A stretch of 62,988 nt of DNA from the NCBI GenBank assembly GCA_023138735.1, contig JAGLOY010000049.1:1-62988 (forward strand), given 5' to 3'. Positions 17,282 to 26,115 of the stretch are shown in pieces (the first letter of the stretch is position 1; each line of letters opens with the position of its first letter). Made by a program: the position numbers and the translations under genes. The notes under the pieces are model-generated. The model did not search any database and was not told the DNA's origin. It saw nothing but the letters and a program-made list of their open reading frames with translations. The stretch is from Candidatus Aegiribacteria sp. Lineage in GTDB: Bacteria > Fermentibacterota > Fermentibacteria > Fermentibacterales > JCC-6.

Positions 17282-18028
17282 ATGGTGTATACCCATAGAT
17301 TTTACAGAGCCTGGGTTTCAGAGAGGAAACTCTTCAGGTTCAGAGTACTGCTTCATGAAAGTGATATCGAAATTGCTGTCGAATCCGATCTTACCCACAG
17401 AGCATGTGAGGCGTTGTCCGGAGCCAGAAAAGATATAGAAGGCTACATAAAACTTCATCCATGTTTTTTAATGGCAATGGATCCTGTTGAGTACGACACA
17501 ACCGCTCCTGCAATCGTGAAAAGAATGATGAATGCCGCAGCAATCTGGAATGTAGGTCCTATGGCTGCAGTTGCGGGTGTCATTGCAGATGCTGTTGGTG
17601 AAAGATTGTCTGATCATTCCAAATCAGTGATTGTGGAGAATGGAGGAGACCTGTTCATCCGGAGCGGGAACAAGGTGAATTGCGCCCTTTATGCCGGTAA
17701 GGAATCCCCTTTTGCGGATAAGACAGGCTTCTCTGTTGATGCCCCGCAGGGTCTTGGCATTTGCACATCCTCAAGAACAATTGGACACTCCTACTCTCGT
17801 GGCAGGGCCAACGCTGTAACGGTAATTGCCGAAGACAGCACCACCGCCGATGCAGCGGCTACCGCAATCGCAAACAGGATACATTCAGCTGAGGATGTTC
17901 ATGACCAGCTTGCACAGCTGGATAGTGACAGCGGACTGGTCGGAGTCGTAGCATGCTGCGGTGACCGACTGGCTTCGTGGGGCGTAAGGCTTTTCAGGAC
18001 CGATCTTCAAGGAGGAAGCGTAACATGA
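17282..18028 (+). CDS. COG2122/UPF0280 protein, sulfide-based homocysteine synthesis
   Basis: The sequence (FYRAWVSERKLFRFRV, IEIAVESDLT, VEYDTTAPAIVKRMMNAA, GPMAAVAGVIADAVGE, VIVENGGDLFIRS) is characteristic of UPF0280/COG2122, an ApbE-superfamily group. In Methanosarcina acetivorans a COG2122 protein was linked genetically to making homocysteine from aspartate semialdehyde and sulfide, together with DUF39 and NIL-ferredoxin proteins; exactly those two follow here. The TTG at 17228 lies inside the terminator, so I place the start at the ATG 17282 (GGAGG just upstream); GTG 17285 has better spacing. The stop overlaps the next start (ATGA). Confidence 0.85.
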   Translation: MVYTHRFYRAWVSERKLFRFRVLLHESDIEIAVESDLTHRACEALSGARKDIEGYIKLHPCFLMAMDPVEYDTTAPAIVKRMMNAAAIWNVGPMAAVAGVIADAVGERLSDHSKSVIVENGGDLFIRSGNKVNCALYAGKESPFADKTGFSVDAPQGLGICTSSRTIGHSYSRGRANAVTVIAEDSTTADAAATAIANRIHSAEDVHDQLAQLDSDSGLVGVVACCGDRLASWGVRLFRTDLQGGSVT

Positions 18029-18462
18029 TTAACAAAAGCATAATGTTGAGATTCCCTCGGGAATGCGTTGGGAAACCGGTAATATCGAATCTTGTCAGGA
18101 TGCACGGTATAGAGGTCAACATACTCCGCGCGAGGATACATCCAACCGAGGAGGGGCGCATGCTTGCGCAATTGAAAGGATCAGATAATCAGATTGCCGC
18201 GAGCATTGAATACCTCTCATCCTCTGGAATCGAGGTACACCTTCCAGAGAACAGCTTCATCTGGCAGGAGAAGAAGTGCGTTCACTGTGGAGCATGTGCC
18301 GGTATATGTCCATCTGGAGCTTTCACGTTCAGCAGTGCTACGTTCGAAGTGGAGTTCTGCATATCGAAGTGCATTCTGTGCGAACTTTGCATTGAAGCCT
18401 GCTATTACAATGCGATTCAGTCTGTTGAGGATTACATTGAAACGAGTGGGGTGAAGAGATGA
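18025..18462 (+). CDS. NIL domain-2x[4Fe-4S] ferredoxin (homocysteine synthesis)
   Basis: Residues 1-75 form a NIL domain (IMLRFPRECVGKPVISNLVR, EEGRMLAQLKG), a ligand-binding fold also found next to MetN. Residues 85-126 hold two ferredoxin clusters: C85-x2-C-x2-C-x3-C95-P and C116-x2-C-x2-C-x3-C126, with an extra Cys at 112. The archaeal counterpart (MA1822 type) is required with DUF39 for sulfur transfer or reduction in homocysteine formation. GGAGGA lies 8 nt before the ATG, and the gene overlaps both neighbours by 4 nt. The product is therefore the likely electron or persulfide carrier of this three-protein system. Confidence 0.88.
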   Translation: MINKSIMLRFPRECVGKPVISNLVRMHGIEVNILRARIHPTEEGRMLAQLKGSDNQIAASIEYLSSSGIEVHLPENSFIWQEKKCVHCGACAGICPSGAFTFSSATFEVEFCISKCILCELCIEACYYNAIQSVEDYIETSGVKR

Positions 18463-19595
18463 AACGTACATGGGAAGAAATAAATGATAAAATAGACAGA
18501 GGAAATATTGTTGTTATAACCGCTGAGGAGATGACTGAGCTCTCGGAAAGAGAAGGAGTTAAGGAAGCGTGCCGACAGGTCGATGTTGTTACAACCGGAA
18601 CCTTCAGTCCCATGTGCTCCAGCGGTCTTCTCATCAATACTGGACATCATGCACCCAGAATCAACTACAAAAGGGCATGGCTGAACGGAGTCCCGGCCTA
18701 CGCTGGTATAGCAGCTGTCGACCTTTACCTTGGCGCCACAGCCCAGAGGGAAAACGGCGGTACTCCAAGTGCATATGGAGGAGGTCATGTCATTGAAGAT
18801 CTTGTTTCCGGCAGGCAGATTCAGCTTCAGGCGGAAGGACACGGTACCGACTGCTATCCGGGCAGAAGCGCAGAAGGCAGCTACACCATTGATGATCTTG
18901 AAAACGCGATTCTCCTGAACCCCCGAAACTGCTACCAGAACTACAACGTTGCGGTGAATGCTTCCTCCCCAGGGACGATCCACACATACATGGGACCACT
19001 CCTCCCTGATATGCGCAATGCAGCCTACAGCAGCGCCGGGCAGCTATCGCCCCTGCTTAACGATCCGGAATACAGAACCATCGGTATTGGTTCACGTGTC
19101 TTCCTTGGAGGCGGAATCGGCTACGTGACTTTCATGGGAACACAGCACAACCCTGATACAGAGAGGACTCCCGGTGGTGTCCCGAACTGCGGTGCCGGTA
19201 CATTAGCCCTTTGCGGCGACCTTCGCCATATGTCACCTGAATACCTCCGTGGCGTCTGTATTAAGGGTTACGGGGTTTCTCTCGCTGTTGGAGTAGGTAT
19301 CGCTATTCCCATCCTTGATGAGGAAATGGCATTCTATACCGGTGTGTCTGACGCTGACATTCCCGCCCCGGTTATTGATTACTCCTCGGATTATCCCGGA
19401 ATGTCGGGAGATATCCTGGGAAGAACCAACTATAAGGAGCTTCGCTCCGGGGAGATAAAGGTTATGGGGAAACAAGTTAGAACGATCTCGCTTTCAAGTT
19501 ACAGTAAAGCACGAAAAATAGCAGTCGAGCTGAAAAACCGCATAAGGAACGGTTCATTCAGGCTTACCGTGCCGGTGGCACCTCTGATGGAATAG
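18459..19595 (+). CDS. DUF39 homocysteine biosynthesis protein
   Basis: The protein begins TWEEINDKIDRGNIVVITAEEM and contains VVTTGTFSPMCSSGLLIN, the conserved Cys-bearing N-terminal motif of DUF39, and GGGIGYVTFMGTQHNP near 218-233. In methanogens DUF39 is the enzyme that converts aspartate semialdehyde plus reduced sulfur to homocysteine. At 378 residues it lacks the C-terminal CBS pair of the Methanosarcina protein and corresponds to the shorter bacterial form. Co-expression with the NIL-ferredoxin is implied by the 4-nt overlap. The predicted product feeds methionine synthesis, which fits the methionine attenuator upstream. Conserved Cys residues near 50 are candidates for a persulfide. 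Confidence 0.87.
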   Translation: MKRTWEEINDKIDRGNIVVITAEEMTELSEREGVKEACRQVDVVTTGTFSPMCSSGLLINTGHHAPRINYKRAWLNGVPAYAGIAAVDLYLGATAQRENGGTPSAYGGGHVIEDLVSGRQIQLQAEGHGTDCYPGRSAEGSYTIDDLENAILLNPRNCYQNYNVAVNASSPGTIHTYMGPLLPDMRNAAYSSAGQLSPLLNDPEYRTIGIGSRVFLGGGIGYVTFMGTQHNPDTERTPGGVPNCGAGTLALCGDLRHMSPEYLRGVCIKGYGVSLAVGVGIAIPILDEEMAFYTGVSDADIPAPVIDYSSDYPGMSGDILGRTNYKELRSGEIKVMGKQVRTISLSSYSKARKIAVELKNRIRNGSFRLTVPVAPLME

Positions 19596-19657
19596 TACCT
19601 GTGTCAATTTGGTATTATCTTAACACATGATTGACTTTCACAGAATCGGGAGATGAC

Positions 19658-21223
19658 ATGAAAACTCTGCTGACCTTTGTAATAGTGCTGTCAATGCTGG
19701 CAGCTGCCTGCGGAAGCGGTGTAGCGACCCCAGGTAACGTAATAAGAAGCTCCCTGCCGGAGAAAACACATACACTTACCGATGCCTGGCCGATGGCCAG
19801 CAGCGCTCTTTTCGCCCAGGGTCGTCCGGTTCAGCCGGATACCTATACCGCTATGCATGATGTATCCGGTAGCGGCATAATAGTTATTGATGTTAGAAGC
19901 CATGATTTCGACCCTGTGGCCGTGGTAATCGACGGAGATGGAAATCCTGTTGCGTTCAGCTGCACCTGGAAAGGGTCCAGTGTAAGGATCGTACTTGATG
20001 GCGCCCCGACCGGGGGAAAACTCCTGATCTTCTCACCTGAAGATACCAGGGGTCTTTACGACGTCATTATTGAAGAAGGAATTCCCGAGGATCTCGAAAC
20101 CTTCATCGCAGCAACTGATTTTTCCGACGGAGCAATAACTGGCTGGATCGAAGCGGACAGCTACAATGCCTACCTTGACAACATCCTGAGAGAAGCACTT
20201 GAAAACGATGTCTACATATACAACTACTCCCAGGCGAAACTCTTTCCTTTTACGATAGAGAACGAAGAACTGGTTTCAATAACACTTGAATCCGATGAAT
20301 TTGACCCCTATCTGGTTCTATTGACAGTTGAGGATGGAACTTACAATTTCGTGGAGTACAACGATGATTACAGCGGCTCTTACTCCAGAATAGTAAGAGA
20401 ACTGGATACTGGAAACTACATAGCACTTGTCATGCCTTACGGAGCTGGAAGTAACGGCAGATTTACTCTTGCGATGGAAGTTATCGATGCGGAAGCACTG
20501 GAAAAAGTTGAGATCACAGCTCCATTGATGGATGTGGACTACACCACTGAAATAGCCCCTGACAGAAATTTCGCAATCGCCTGGTGGCCGGATATGACTG
20601 ACAACTGGGAAGTGCCCGGCTTTCTCACTCCTTTTACTCCTGTGGCATCCTTTACATTCATGGTAGAAACTACTTCGGTTTATGAATTGTACGCTTCGGG
20701 TAACATTGATGTTTGCCTTACTCTCCTTAAGAGCGATGCGCAGGGCAATATACAGTATATCGCATCAAACGATGATTACCCGGATCTCGGCTCTGATTCA
20801 AAGGTTATCAACCCGCTCCTTCCCGGTGATTACATTGCCCTTATATCACCCTACAGTGGTTCGAGTGAAGATGAGGTGACATTCTCATGGTCCGAAGACG
20901 AAGAGGGCATAAATACCCTCAGTGTCGGCAGATCGATCGAAGCCTACGTACCCTACGAAACCGAAAGCCTCATCTACAGGCTCAATCTTCAGGCGGGTAG
21001 AAGTTACTCTATATCCGTTGGAAGTGACGAACTTGATACTGTTATGACACTGATCCTGCCTGACGGAGAGAACCTGTACGACGATGACGGCGGGGATGAT
21101 ACCAACTCCCTTCTATCCTTTACCGTAAATGAAGGTCAGTCCGGAGACAGTTTCCTCATCGCCGGGAAGTACTCCTCGGGAGAAGGCACCTTTACAATCC
21201 TGCTCGAAGAAACCTCAAGATAG
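19658..21223 (+). CDS. Lipoprotein with tandem PPC-type domains
   Basis: The signal MKTLLTFVIVLSMLAAAC ends in a lipobox. The mature protein contains several copies of the bacterial pre-peptidase C-terminal (PPC) fold: SITLESDEFDPYLVLLTVEDG with DDYSGSYSRI and TGNYIALVMPYG, again SNDDYPDLGSDS with PGDYIALISPY, and a last one LQAGRSYSISVGSDELDTVMTLILPDG. PPC domains are beta-sandwiches usually attached to secreted peptidases; here no catalytic domain is present, so binding or shielding at the outer membrane is a guess. I use the ATG at 19658 instead of the one at 19631 because the signal peptide begins there and GGGAGA precedes it. Confidence 0.8.
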   Translation: MKTLLTFVIVLSMLAAACGSGVATPGNVIRSSLPEKTHTLTDAWPMASSALFAQGRPVQPDTYTAMHDVSGSGIIVIDVRSHDFDPVAVVIDGDGNPVAFSCTWKGSSVRIVLDGAPTGGKLLIFSPEDTRGLYDVIIEEGIPEDLETFIAATDFSDGAITGWIEADSYNAYLDNILREALENDVYIYNYSQAKLFPFTIENEELVSITLESDEFDPYLVLLTVEDGTYNFVEYNDDYSGSYSRIVRELDTGNYIALVMPYGAGSNGRFTLAMEVIDAEALEKVEITAPLMDVDYTTEIAPDRNFAIAWWPDMTDNWEVPGFLTPFTPVASFTFMVETTSVYELYASGNIDVCLTLLKSDAQGNIQYIASNDDYPDLGSDSKVINPLLPGDYIALISPYSGSSEDEVTFSWSEDEEGINTLSVGRSIEAYVPYETESLIYRLNLQAGRSYSISVGSDELDTVMTLILPDGENLYDDDGGDDTNSLLSFTVNEGQSGDSFLIAGKYSSGEGTFTILLEETSR

Positions 21224-21236
21224 AGAAGGTTTAAAT

Positions 21237-21260
21237 GGGGCTGTCAGTTCTGGCAGCCCC
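21237..21260 (+). terminator. Terminator after the PPC lipoprotein
   Basis: GGGGCTG (21237-21243) pairs with CAGCCCC (21254-21260), 7 bp with a 10-nt loop that can pair further, followed by TGATCTTATT. Confidence 0.65.
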
Positions 21261-21307
21261 TGATCTTATTAACATATTTGAATTCGGATGAGAGTGCAGA
21301 ATAGCAA

Positions 21308-21420
21308 CTGCCTGGTCTTACAATAATGCATTCTCGAGAGATTGACCTGAATTGAATCTTGATGATGCATACTTTAGTAGTATTATACGATTCAATTAAA
21401 TTATTATTGCAACCAGGCAG
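21308..21420 (+). promoter_or_regulatory. Long nested stem in the leader of the radical SAM operon, occluding the RBS
   Basis: CTGCCTGGT (21308-21316) pairs with ACCAGGCAG (21412-21420); CAATAAT (21321-21327) with ATTATTG (21403-21409); and further in AATTGAATC (21350-21358) with GATTCAATT (21389-21397). That is 25 perfect pairs in three nested helices ending 5 nt before the ATG at 21426. The ribosome site AGGAA begins inside the 3' strand. The fold could control translation of the downstream operon, or could be a palindromic DNA element of about the same size as the repeat at 6850-6960. Confidence 0.55.
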
Positions 21421-21425
21421 GAAGC

Positions 21426-23405
21426 ATGAAGTCACATCGAGCTATATCCATCAATAATAGTTTAGTGCACGGTATATGCAACTATTCCTGCAGGCTGTGC
21501 GGTATAAATAAAGCCAGCTATGACGGTCCGAGGGAGTTTCAGTCCTTTATTGTTACGGAAAGTCTTATTCAGCGGATATATGAATCAGCTGAATCCGGAA
21601 TAAATGTGCGCTATCTTGCCAACTCAGGCGATGGTGAGCCAACACTTCATCCTGAGTTCAATGACAGAATATCGATGTTCGGTGCTATGCTCAGGAAATG
21701 GAATATATCCGCAGTTCCACCCCCGGAAGTTTCCGTTGTGACAAACGGTTCAAGACTGCATATGCCCGGGATAATGGAAGCATTTCTTGAAAACGATATC
21801 TCACTGATTATCTCTTTGCCCACTGTGGTACCTGAATCGTATGGAACGATCATGACGGGTGACAGCATCCGGGGACATGCTATACTGTCGAAGATACTGC
21901 CGGTTATTGAAAAAGCGATGGAGTACAGAGCGAATGGACAGTTGTCCAAACTATGCTTTCATATCTCTCCACCGGAAACAAAGATCATTAGGCATGATTT
22001 TCCGGATACAATTGACTTTCTGACCTGCCTTGCCCGCAGCAGGGCACTTGAAGAGATAGAGCTGGTGTTGTTTCCCGCGACCAGCAACCGTTCAGGCTTG
22101 ATCAGGAGTAACGTTGTCAGGGTTGATATGTACAAAGATCTGTTCAGGAAGTACAATGGACATACTGTTAACGGCGTGAACATTCGGATGAAGCTTGTTG
22201 TGAAGCGCTTCTTTTCAAATGTATTCGAGATAGCGGATCTTATAAGGAGCTTCAAATTTCCCTGTCTCTGGAACGCGAACTTCTTTATTGCCGCTGATGG
22301 ATGTTCGATCTGCTGTAATGATCAGTCCGCGAGGAACCCTCTTGGTAATATCCTTTCTGAGTCACTTGATACGTTAATGCAGTACAAGGAACTGTATATG
22401 CCTGGTAAGATGTGCGCAGGCTGCAATCAATCTCCTCAACGACTCAGGGGATCCGCTGAAGCGGTTCTATTCTCCATCATCGTGAGAATTCGTATGGGTT
22501 TATCCGAAATCCGGAATCGATATCCAGTGTCAAATATCAGCACAATGGAACAAACAGAATATCTTCCTCCTGAAAAAGAGATTATCGAGGAGAATGATAA
22601 TCGGGTTGAAGAAGCTGAACAAAGAGGTGAAGATACAATTGATACAATTTCGGATTCCTCGCTTCCGGACAGCATAGATGAGATGAAGGAAGCCTTCAGA
22701 CTGATATACGATTCCTATCTGGCATCCGGCTATCAAAAAAAGGATCCCTCTTCGATGAGAATAAGCTTCTCCAACCTGCTTCCGACCAGTTCTCTGATAA
22801 CTGTCAAGAAAAACGGTGAAGTCTGTGGCACTTTGACGATTATACTGGAGTCTGACAGCAGACTACCGATCAATGAACTTTTCAACCATGAGATTAATAA
22901 AATACGAAGAAAGGATTCCCTGATATGCGAATTATCCGGTCTGGCTGTGGATGAATCATTAAGGATTGATCAGAGCAGAACAGTCCTCCTGTCTCTTTTC
23001 AGAAAGGCATTCATTCTGGGTCATGATTTTATGGGCTGCACTGATTTCTGCATGATGATCAATCCGCATCACTGTGACTATTACCAGAAGGAATTCAATT
23101 TTGAGAAGATTGGGCAGATCAGGCATTACGATAAAGTGAACGGAGCACCAGCTGTTCCATTGAGGCTGAATCTGGCTAAGGGTGCTGAATTGTTCAAGAT
23201 AAGCAATCCCCGTCTATATCAATATTTCTTTATCAGCGATCGCCAGATGATTAAGGAACTGTCTTATCATGAATTGTCGGAACATAGAAAACTATATAAC
23301 GTAAAGTACATTAATAGTCTTATCAGAAGTAAAGAGGATCTCCTGACAGATCTGACAGAAAAAGAGATCAGGATTCTCTATGGATATTACCCGGAACTGA
23401 GATAA
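21426..23405 (+). CDS. Radical SAM enzyme fused to a FeeM-like GNAT acyltransferase
   Basis: Residues ~1-345 are a radical SAM domain: cluster motif C18-x3-C22-x2-C25, a glycine-rich GDGEPTLHPEF stretch, and a SPASM-like tail with CSICC, GNILSESLDTLMQYK and CAGCNQ near 290-330. After an acidic linker (~370-415), residues ~415-620 read DEMKEAFRLIYDSYLASGY, VKKNGEVCGTLTIILES, LICELSGLAVDES, INPHHCDYYQKEFNFEKIG and NGAPAVPLRLNL. This is the pattern of FeeM-type N-acyl amino acid synthases in the GNAT superfamily. I know of no described enzyme with this fusion. It heads a four-gene unit (gap 8 nt to the next gene). A plausible job is to modify an amino acid or peptide radically and then acylate it. 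Confidence 0.75.
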   Translation: MKSHRAISINNSLVHGICNYSCRLCGINKASYDGPREFQSFIVTESLIQRIYESAESGINVRYLANSGDGEPTLHPEFNDRISMFGAMLRKWNISAVPPPEVSVVTNGSRLHMPGIMEAFLENDISLIISLPTVVPESYGTIMTGDSIRGHAILSKILPVIEKAMEYRANGQLSKLCFHISPPETKIIRHDFPDTIDFLTCLARSRALEEIELVLFPATSNRSGLIRSNVVRVDMYKDLFRKYNGHTVNGVNIRMKLVVKRFFSNVFEIADLIRSFKFPCLWNANFFIAADGCSICCNDQSARNPLGNILSESLDTLMQYKELYMPGKMCAGCNQSPQRLRGSAEAVLFSIIVRIRMGLSEIRNRYPVSNISTMEQTEYLPPEKEIIEENDNRVEEAEQRGEDTIDTISDSSLPDSIDEMKEAFRLIYDSYLASGYQKKDPSSMRISFSNLLPTSSLITVKKNGEVCGTLTIILESDSRLPINELFNHEINKIRRKDSLICELSGLAVDESLRIDQSRTVLLSLFRKAFILGHDFMGCTDFCMMINPHHCDYYQKEFNFEKIGQIRHYDKVNGAPAVPLRLNLAKGAELFKISNPRLYQYFFISDRQMIKELSYHELSEHRKLYNVKYINSLIRSKEDLLTDLTEKEIRILYGYYPELR

Positions 23406-23413
23406 GAGGAACT

Positions 23414-24904
23414 ATGAAGATACTTCTGATCTCGTCCAACAGAGAACGGCATCCATGGCCGATTCCACCTGTTGGAGCATGTTACGTTGCTTCAAATCTT
23501 GAGCATTCGGGCTTTGATGTTCAAGTACTGGATATACTGTTTTCTGATAATCCCTCTTTCGAGATTAGAGAAAAGATTCGTCAATTCATGCCTGATCTCG
23601 TAGGAGTATCGATCAGAAATATTGACAATGTGGACCGGCAGTCCCCCTGTTTTTACCTGACAGATGTTAAAGAAGATGTGATCGACCCCATAAGAAGAAT
23701 GACATCTGCCCCGCTTGTGATTGGGGGTGCCGCTGTGAGTATCATGCCGGAGAGGATCATGAATTTCCTTGCTGCGGATTATGCAGTATGCGGTGAGGGA
23801 GAGGAAACTCTGCCGCAGTTAGCCCGGTACCTGGAGTTGAATTCCGACGTGTCATCGATAGCCGGTCTTTTCTATCGAAATGAAGGCAGAGTAACGGGTA
23901 ATCCTGTTAAAAGGATTGAAGACCTGGATGGGCTGATACTGCCGCGGATTTACAGGTGGATTGACTGGAAAAAATATCACCTCAACTACTCCCCTTATCC
24001 TGTTCAGAGCAAGCGTGGCTGCGAGCAGAAATGCAGCTATTGCGTTTACAACAGAATAGAAGGAAATCGCTATAGATTGAGAGACCCCGAAAGAATAGTT
24101 GATGAAATTGAGGATATTGTTAAGAATTGCAAATCACAGGTAATTGAATTTACGGATTCAACATTCAACCTTCCCCTTGAGCACGCATTGGATATATGCA
24201 GAGAGATCATCAGAAGGAGAATCAAAGTAGCCTTCAATACGATGGGTATTAATCCTGGTTCCGTGACTGAAGAGCTTGTTGCATTGATGAAGGAAGCTAA
24301 TTTCATTGAAGTTTCATGCACTCCCGAATCCGGCTCCGAGAGAATGCTGAAGGCTTTAGGGAAGAATTTCGCACTGGCACATGTTGAACGTGCTGCCAAA
24401 TTTCTCAGTAAAGCCGGCATGCCTGTTGTCTGGTACTTCCTTTTTGGAGGACCGGGAGAGGATGAGAGCACAATAAGGGAAACCTTCGAGTTTATCGAAC
24501 AGAATATCGTAAAACAAGATCTGGTTTTCATAACAACCGGCATAAGGATACTTCCGGGTTCGCCAGTTTACACCTATTCACAGGAAATCGGCCAGCTCCC
24601 CGGTGGTACGGATATATTGAGACCCGTCTGGTTCCAACCGGAAGGGATCACCATGGAAACTATGTTGTACATGATCAACAGGGAAGTCATAACTCATAGT
24701 AACTATATTAACCTTCAGGACAATACGGATGAATCTGCATTGGCAATGATTCTCAAAAGGGTATATTCATTTCTGGGACTGCAGAAACCAATATGGAGTA
24801 ATGTCATGCGAAGGGATATTATTTACAGACTAACTGGTTACAACAGGTATAGACTTTGGAAACTGGAAAAAGAGTATAGAGACTGTTCATCGTTAGGACA
24901 ATAA
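23414..24904 (+). CDS. B12-binding-type radical SAM enzyme
   Basis: The N-terminal ~150 residues have the Rossmann-like layout of the cobalamin-binding domain (MKILLISSNRERHPWPIPPVGACYVASNLE, PDLVGVSIRN, PLVIGGAAVSIMPE, GEGEETLPQLARYL). The radical SAM cluster motif is C203-x3-C207-x2-C210, in SKRGCEQKCSYC. EFTDSTFNL, VSCTPESGSERMLKALGK and FGGPGEDESTIRETF are standard downstream motifs of the BchE/RiPP-methyltransferase class. The canonical D-x-H-x-x-G cobalamin motif is not obvious, so B12 may be lost. It lies 8 nt after the radical SAM-FeeM gene and 1 nt before the FIST gene. Substrate unknown. Confidence 0.85.
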   Translation: MKILLISSNRERHPWPIPPVGACYVASNLEHSGFDVQVLDILFSDNPSFEIREKIRQFMPDLVGVSIRNIDNVDRQSPCFYLTDVKEDVIDPIRRMTSAPLVIGGAAVSIMPERIMNFLAADYAVCGEGEETLPQLARYLELNSDVSSIAGLFYRNEGRVTGNPVKRIEDLDGLILPRIYRWIDWKKYHLNYSPYPVQSKRGCEQKCSYCVYNRIEGNRYRLRDPERIVDEIEDIVKNCKSQVIEFTDSTFNLPLEHALDICREIIRRRIKVAFNTMGINPGSVTEELVALMKEANFIEVSCTPESGSERMLKALGKNFALAHVERAAKFLSKAGMPVVWYFLFGGPGEDESTIRETFEFIEQNIVKQDLVFITTGIRILPGSPVYTYSQEIGQLPGGTDILRPVWFQPEGITMETMLYMINREVITHSNYINLQDNTDESALAMILKRVYSFLGLQKPIWSNVMRRDIIYRLTGYNRYRLWKLEKEYRDCSSLGQ

Positions 24905-24905
24905 A

Positions 24906-26111
24906 ATGGTACATATAGGTAAAAGTCAGAATACTGAATCAGAGAAGGCTGGCCGCGAAGCTGCCGGCGAGGCAAAGAACCAGATAACCGATAATGATTC
25001 AATATCCTGGGTGCTGGCATTCTGTGGTGGTCGATATGAACCGGAAAAAGTTCTGAAGGGAATAAGGTCTGAGCTCGGCAATATTGATATCTACGGTGGT
25101 TCTTCGGCTGGAATAATAACGAACAGCTCACTGGGATACACCGGTTATGAATGCGGCCTAGCGATATTTACCGCTCCATTCCCTGTACCGGAAGCGGTAA
25201 TGATCGACAATATGGAGGCAGGCGAGTATGAGGCCGGCAGAAATCTTGGGCATGAACTTGCGAAAGTAACTGTTGAAGGTAACACCGTACTCGTTTTTTA
25301 CGATAATGTCAGATCATCTCCGCCACCTGTCCTGTATACCGGTAGCCAGTTAGTAGATGGCATATATGACGGACTTGCCGGGAAGAACCTTCATATTATC
25401 GGTGCAGGTATGGTTGGCGATTTTACATTCTCACCGAGTTTCCTCTTCAATGGCAGCAGGACAACGAAGCATTCTGCAATTGCAATCGTTCTTCCCGATA
25501 CCTTAACTTCTCATACTGCTATTATGCACGGGTGTACCCCGGTTAGTTCATTTCTGGAGATTACAAAGATAAACGGTCCCGTACTCTACGAACTCGATGG
25601 TCGACCGGCGACAGATGTCTTCAGTGAGATGCTTGGCACAGAACCTGCAGATCTCAGCAATTCAAAAATCCCATTTCTGGTCGCCCTCGGCAGGAAGTAC
25701 GGTGATCTATACGCCAAATTTGATGAACGGTCCTATGTAACCCGTCTCGTTATAAATGCAAATCCCGAGGAAGGATCTGTTACACTCTTTGAAGCGGATT
25801 TTCAGCTGGGAACGAAGGTCCAGATAATGTCCCGGGATAATCGGATGATGGTGGAATCGGTAGAGAAAAGAACTGCTGAACTGCTCGAAACTATTGAAGG
25901 AAAACCGGAATTCGCTCTGTATATTGACTGTGCCGGAAGAGCTTCCGGTTTCAGCGGTTCTGAAGTTGAGGAAGCTGGTATAGTCAGGAAGCTGATTGGA
26001 AGCAGCATGCCTTTATTGGGCTTTTATTCAGGGGTCGAAATAGCCCCGCTGATGGGTCACAGCCGTCCGCTGGACTGGACGGGTGTACTTACAGTATTCT
26101 CAAGTGGATAA
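24906..26111 (+). CDS. FIST domain protein (FIST N and C), sensory module
   Basis: Residues ~30-240 are a FIST_N domain (WVLAFCGGRYEPEKVLKGIR, DIYGGSSAGIITNSSLGYTGYECGLAIF, NLHIIGAGMVGDF) and ~240-400 a FIST_C domain (LGRKYGDLYAKFDERSYVTRL, FALYIDCAGRASGF, LLGFYSGVEIAPLMG). FIST is proposed to bind small ligands such as amino acids and usually sits in, or next to, signal-transduction proteins. It ends 4 nt before a hybrid histidine kinase, so the two probably make a split sensor-kinase. The gene starts 1 nt after the stop of the B12-type radical SAM gene (TAA-a-ATG). Confidence 0.88.
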   Translation: MVHIGKSQNTESEKAGREAAGEAKNQITDNDSISWVLAFCGGRYEPEKVLKGIRSELGNIDIYGGSSAGIITNSSLGYTGYECGLAIFTAPFPVPEAVMIDNMEAGEYEAGRNLGHELAKVTVEGNTVLVFYDNVRSSPPPVLYTGSQLVDGIYDGLAGKNLHIIGAGMVGDFTFSPSFLFNGSRTTKHSAIAIVLPDTLTSHTAIMHGCTPVSSFLEITKINGPVLYELDGRPATDVFSEMLGTEPADLSNSKIPFLVALGRKYGDLYAKFDERSYVTRLVINANPEEGSVTLFEADFQLGTKVQIMSRDNRMMVESVEKRTAELLETIEGKPEFALYIDCAGRASGFSGSEVEEAGIVRKLIGSSMPLLGFYSGVEIAPLMGHSRPLDWTGVLTVFSSG

Positions 26112-26115
26112 GACC

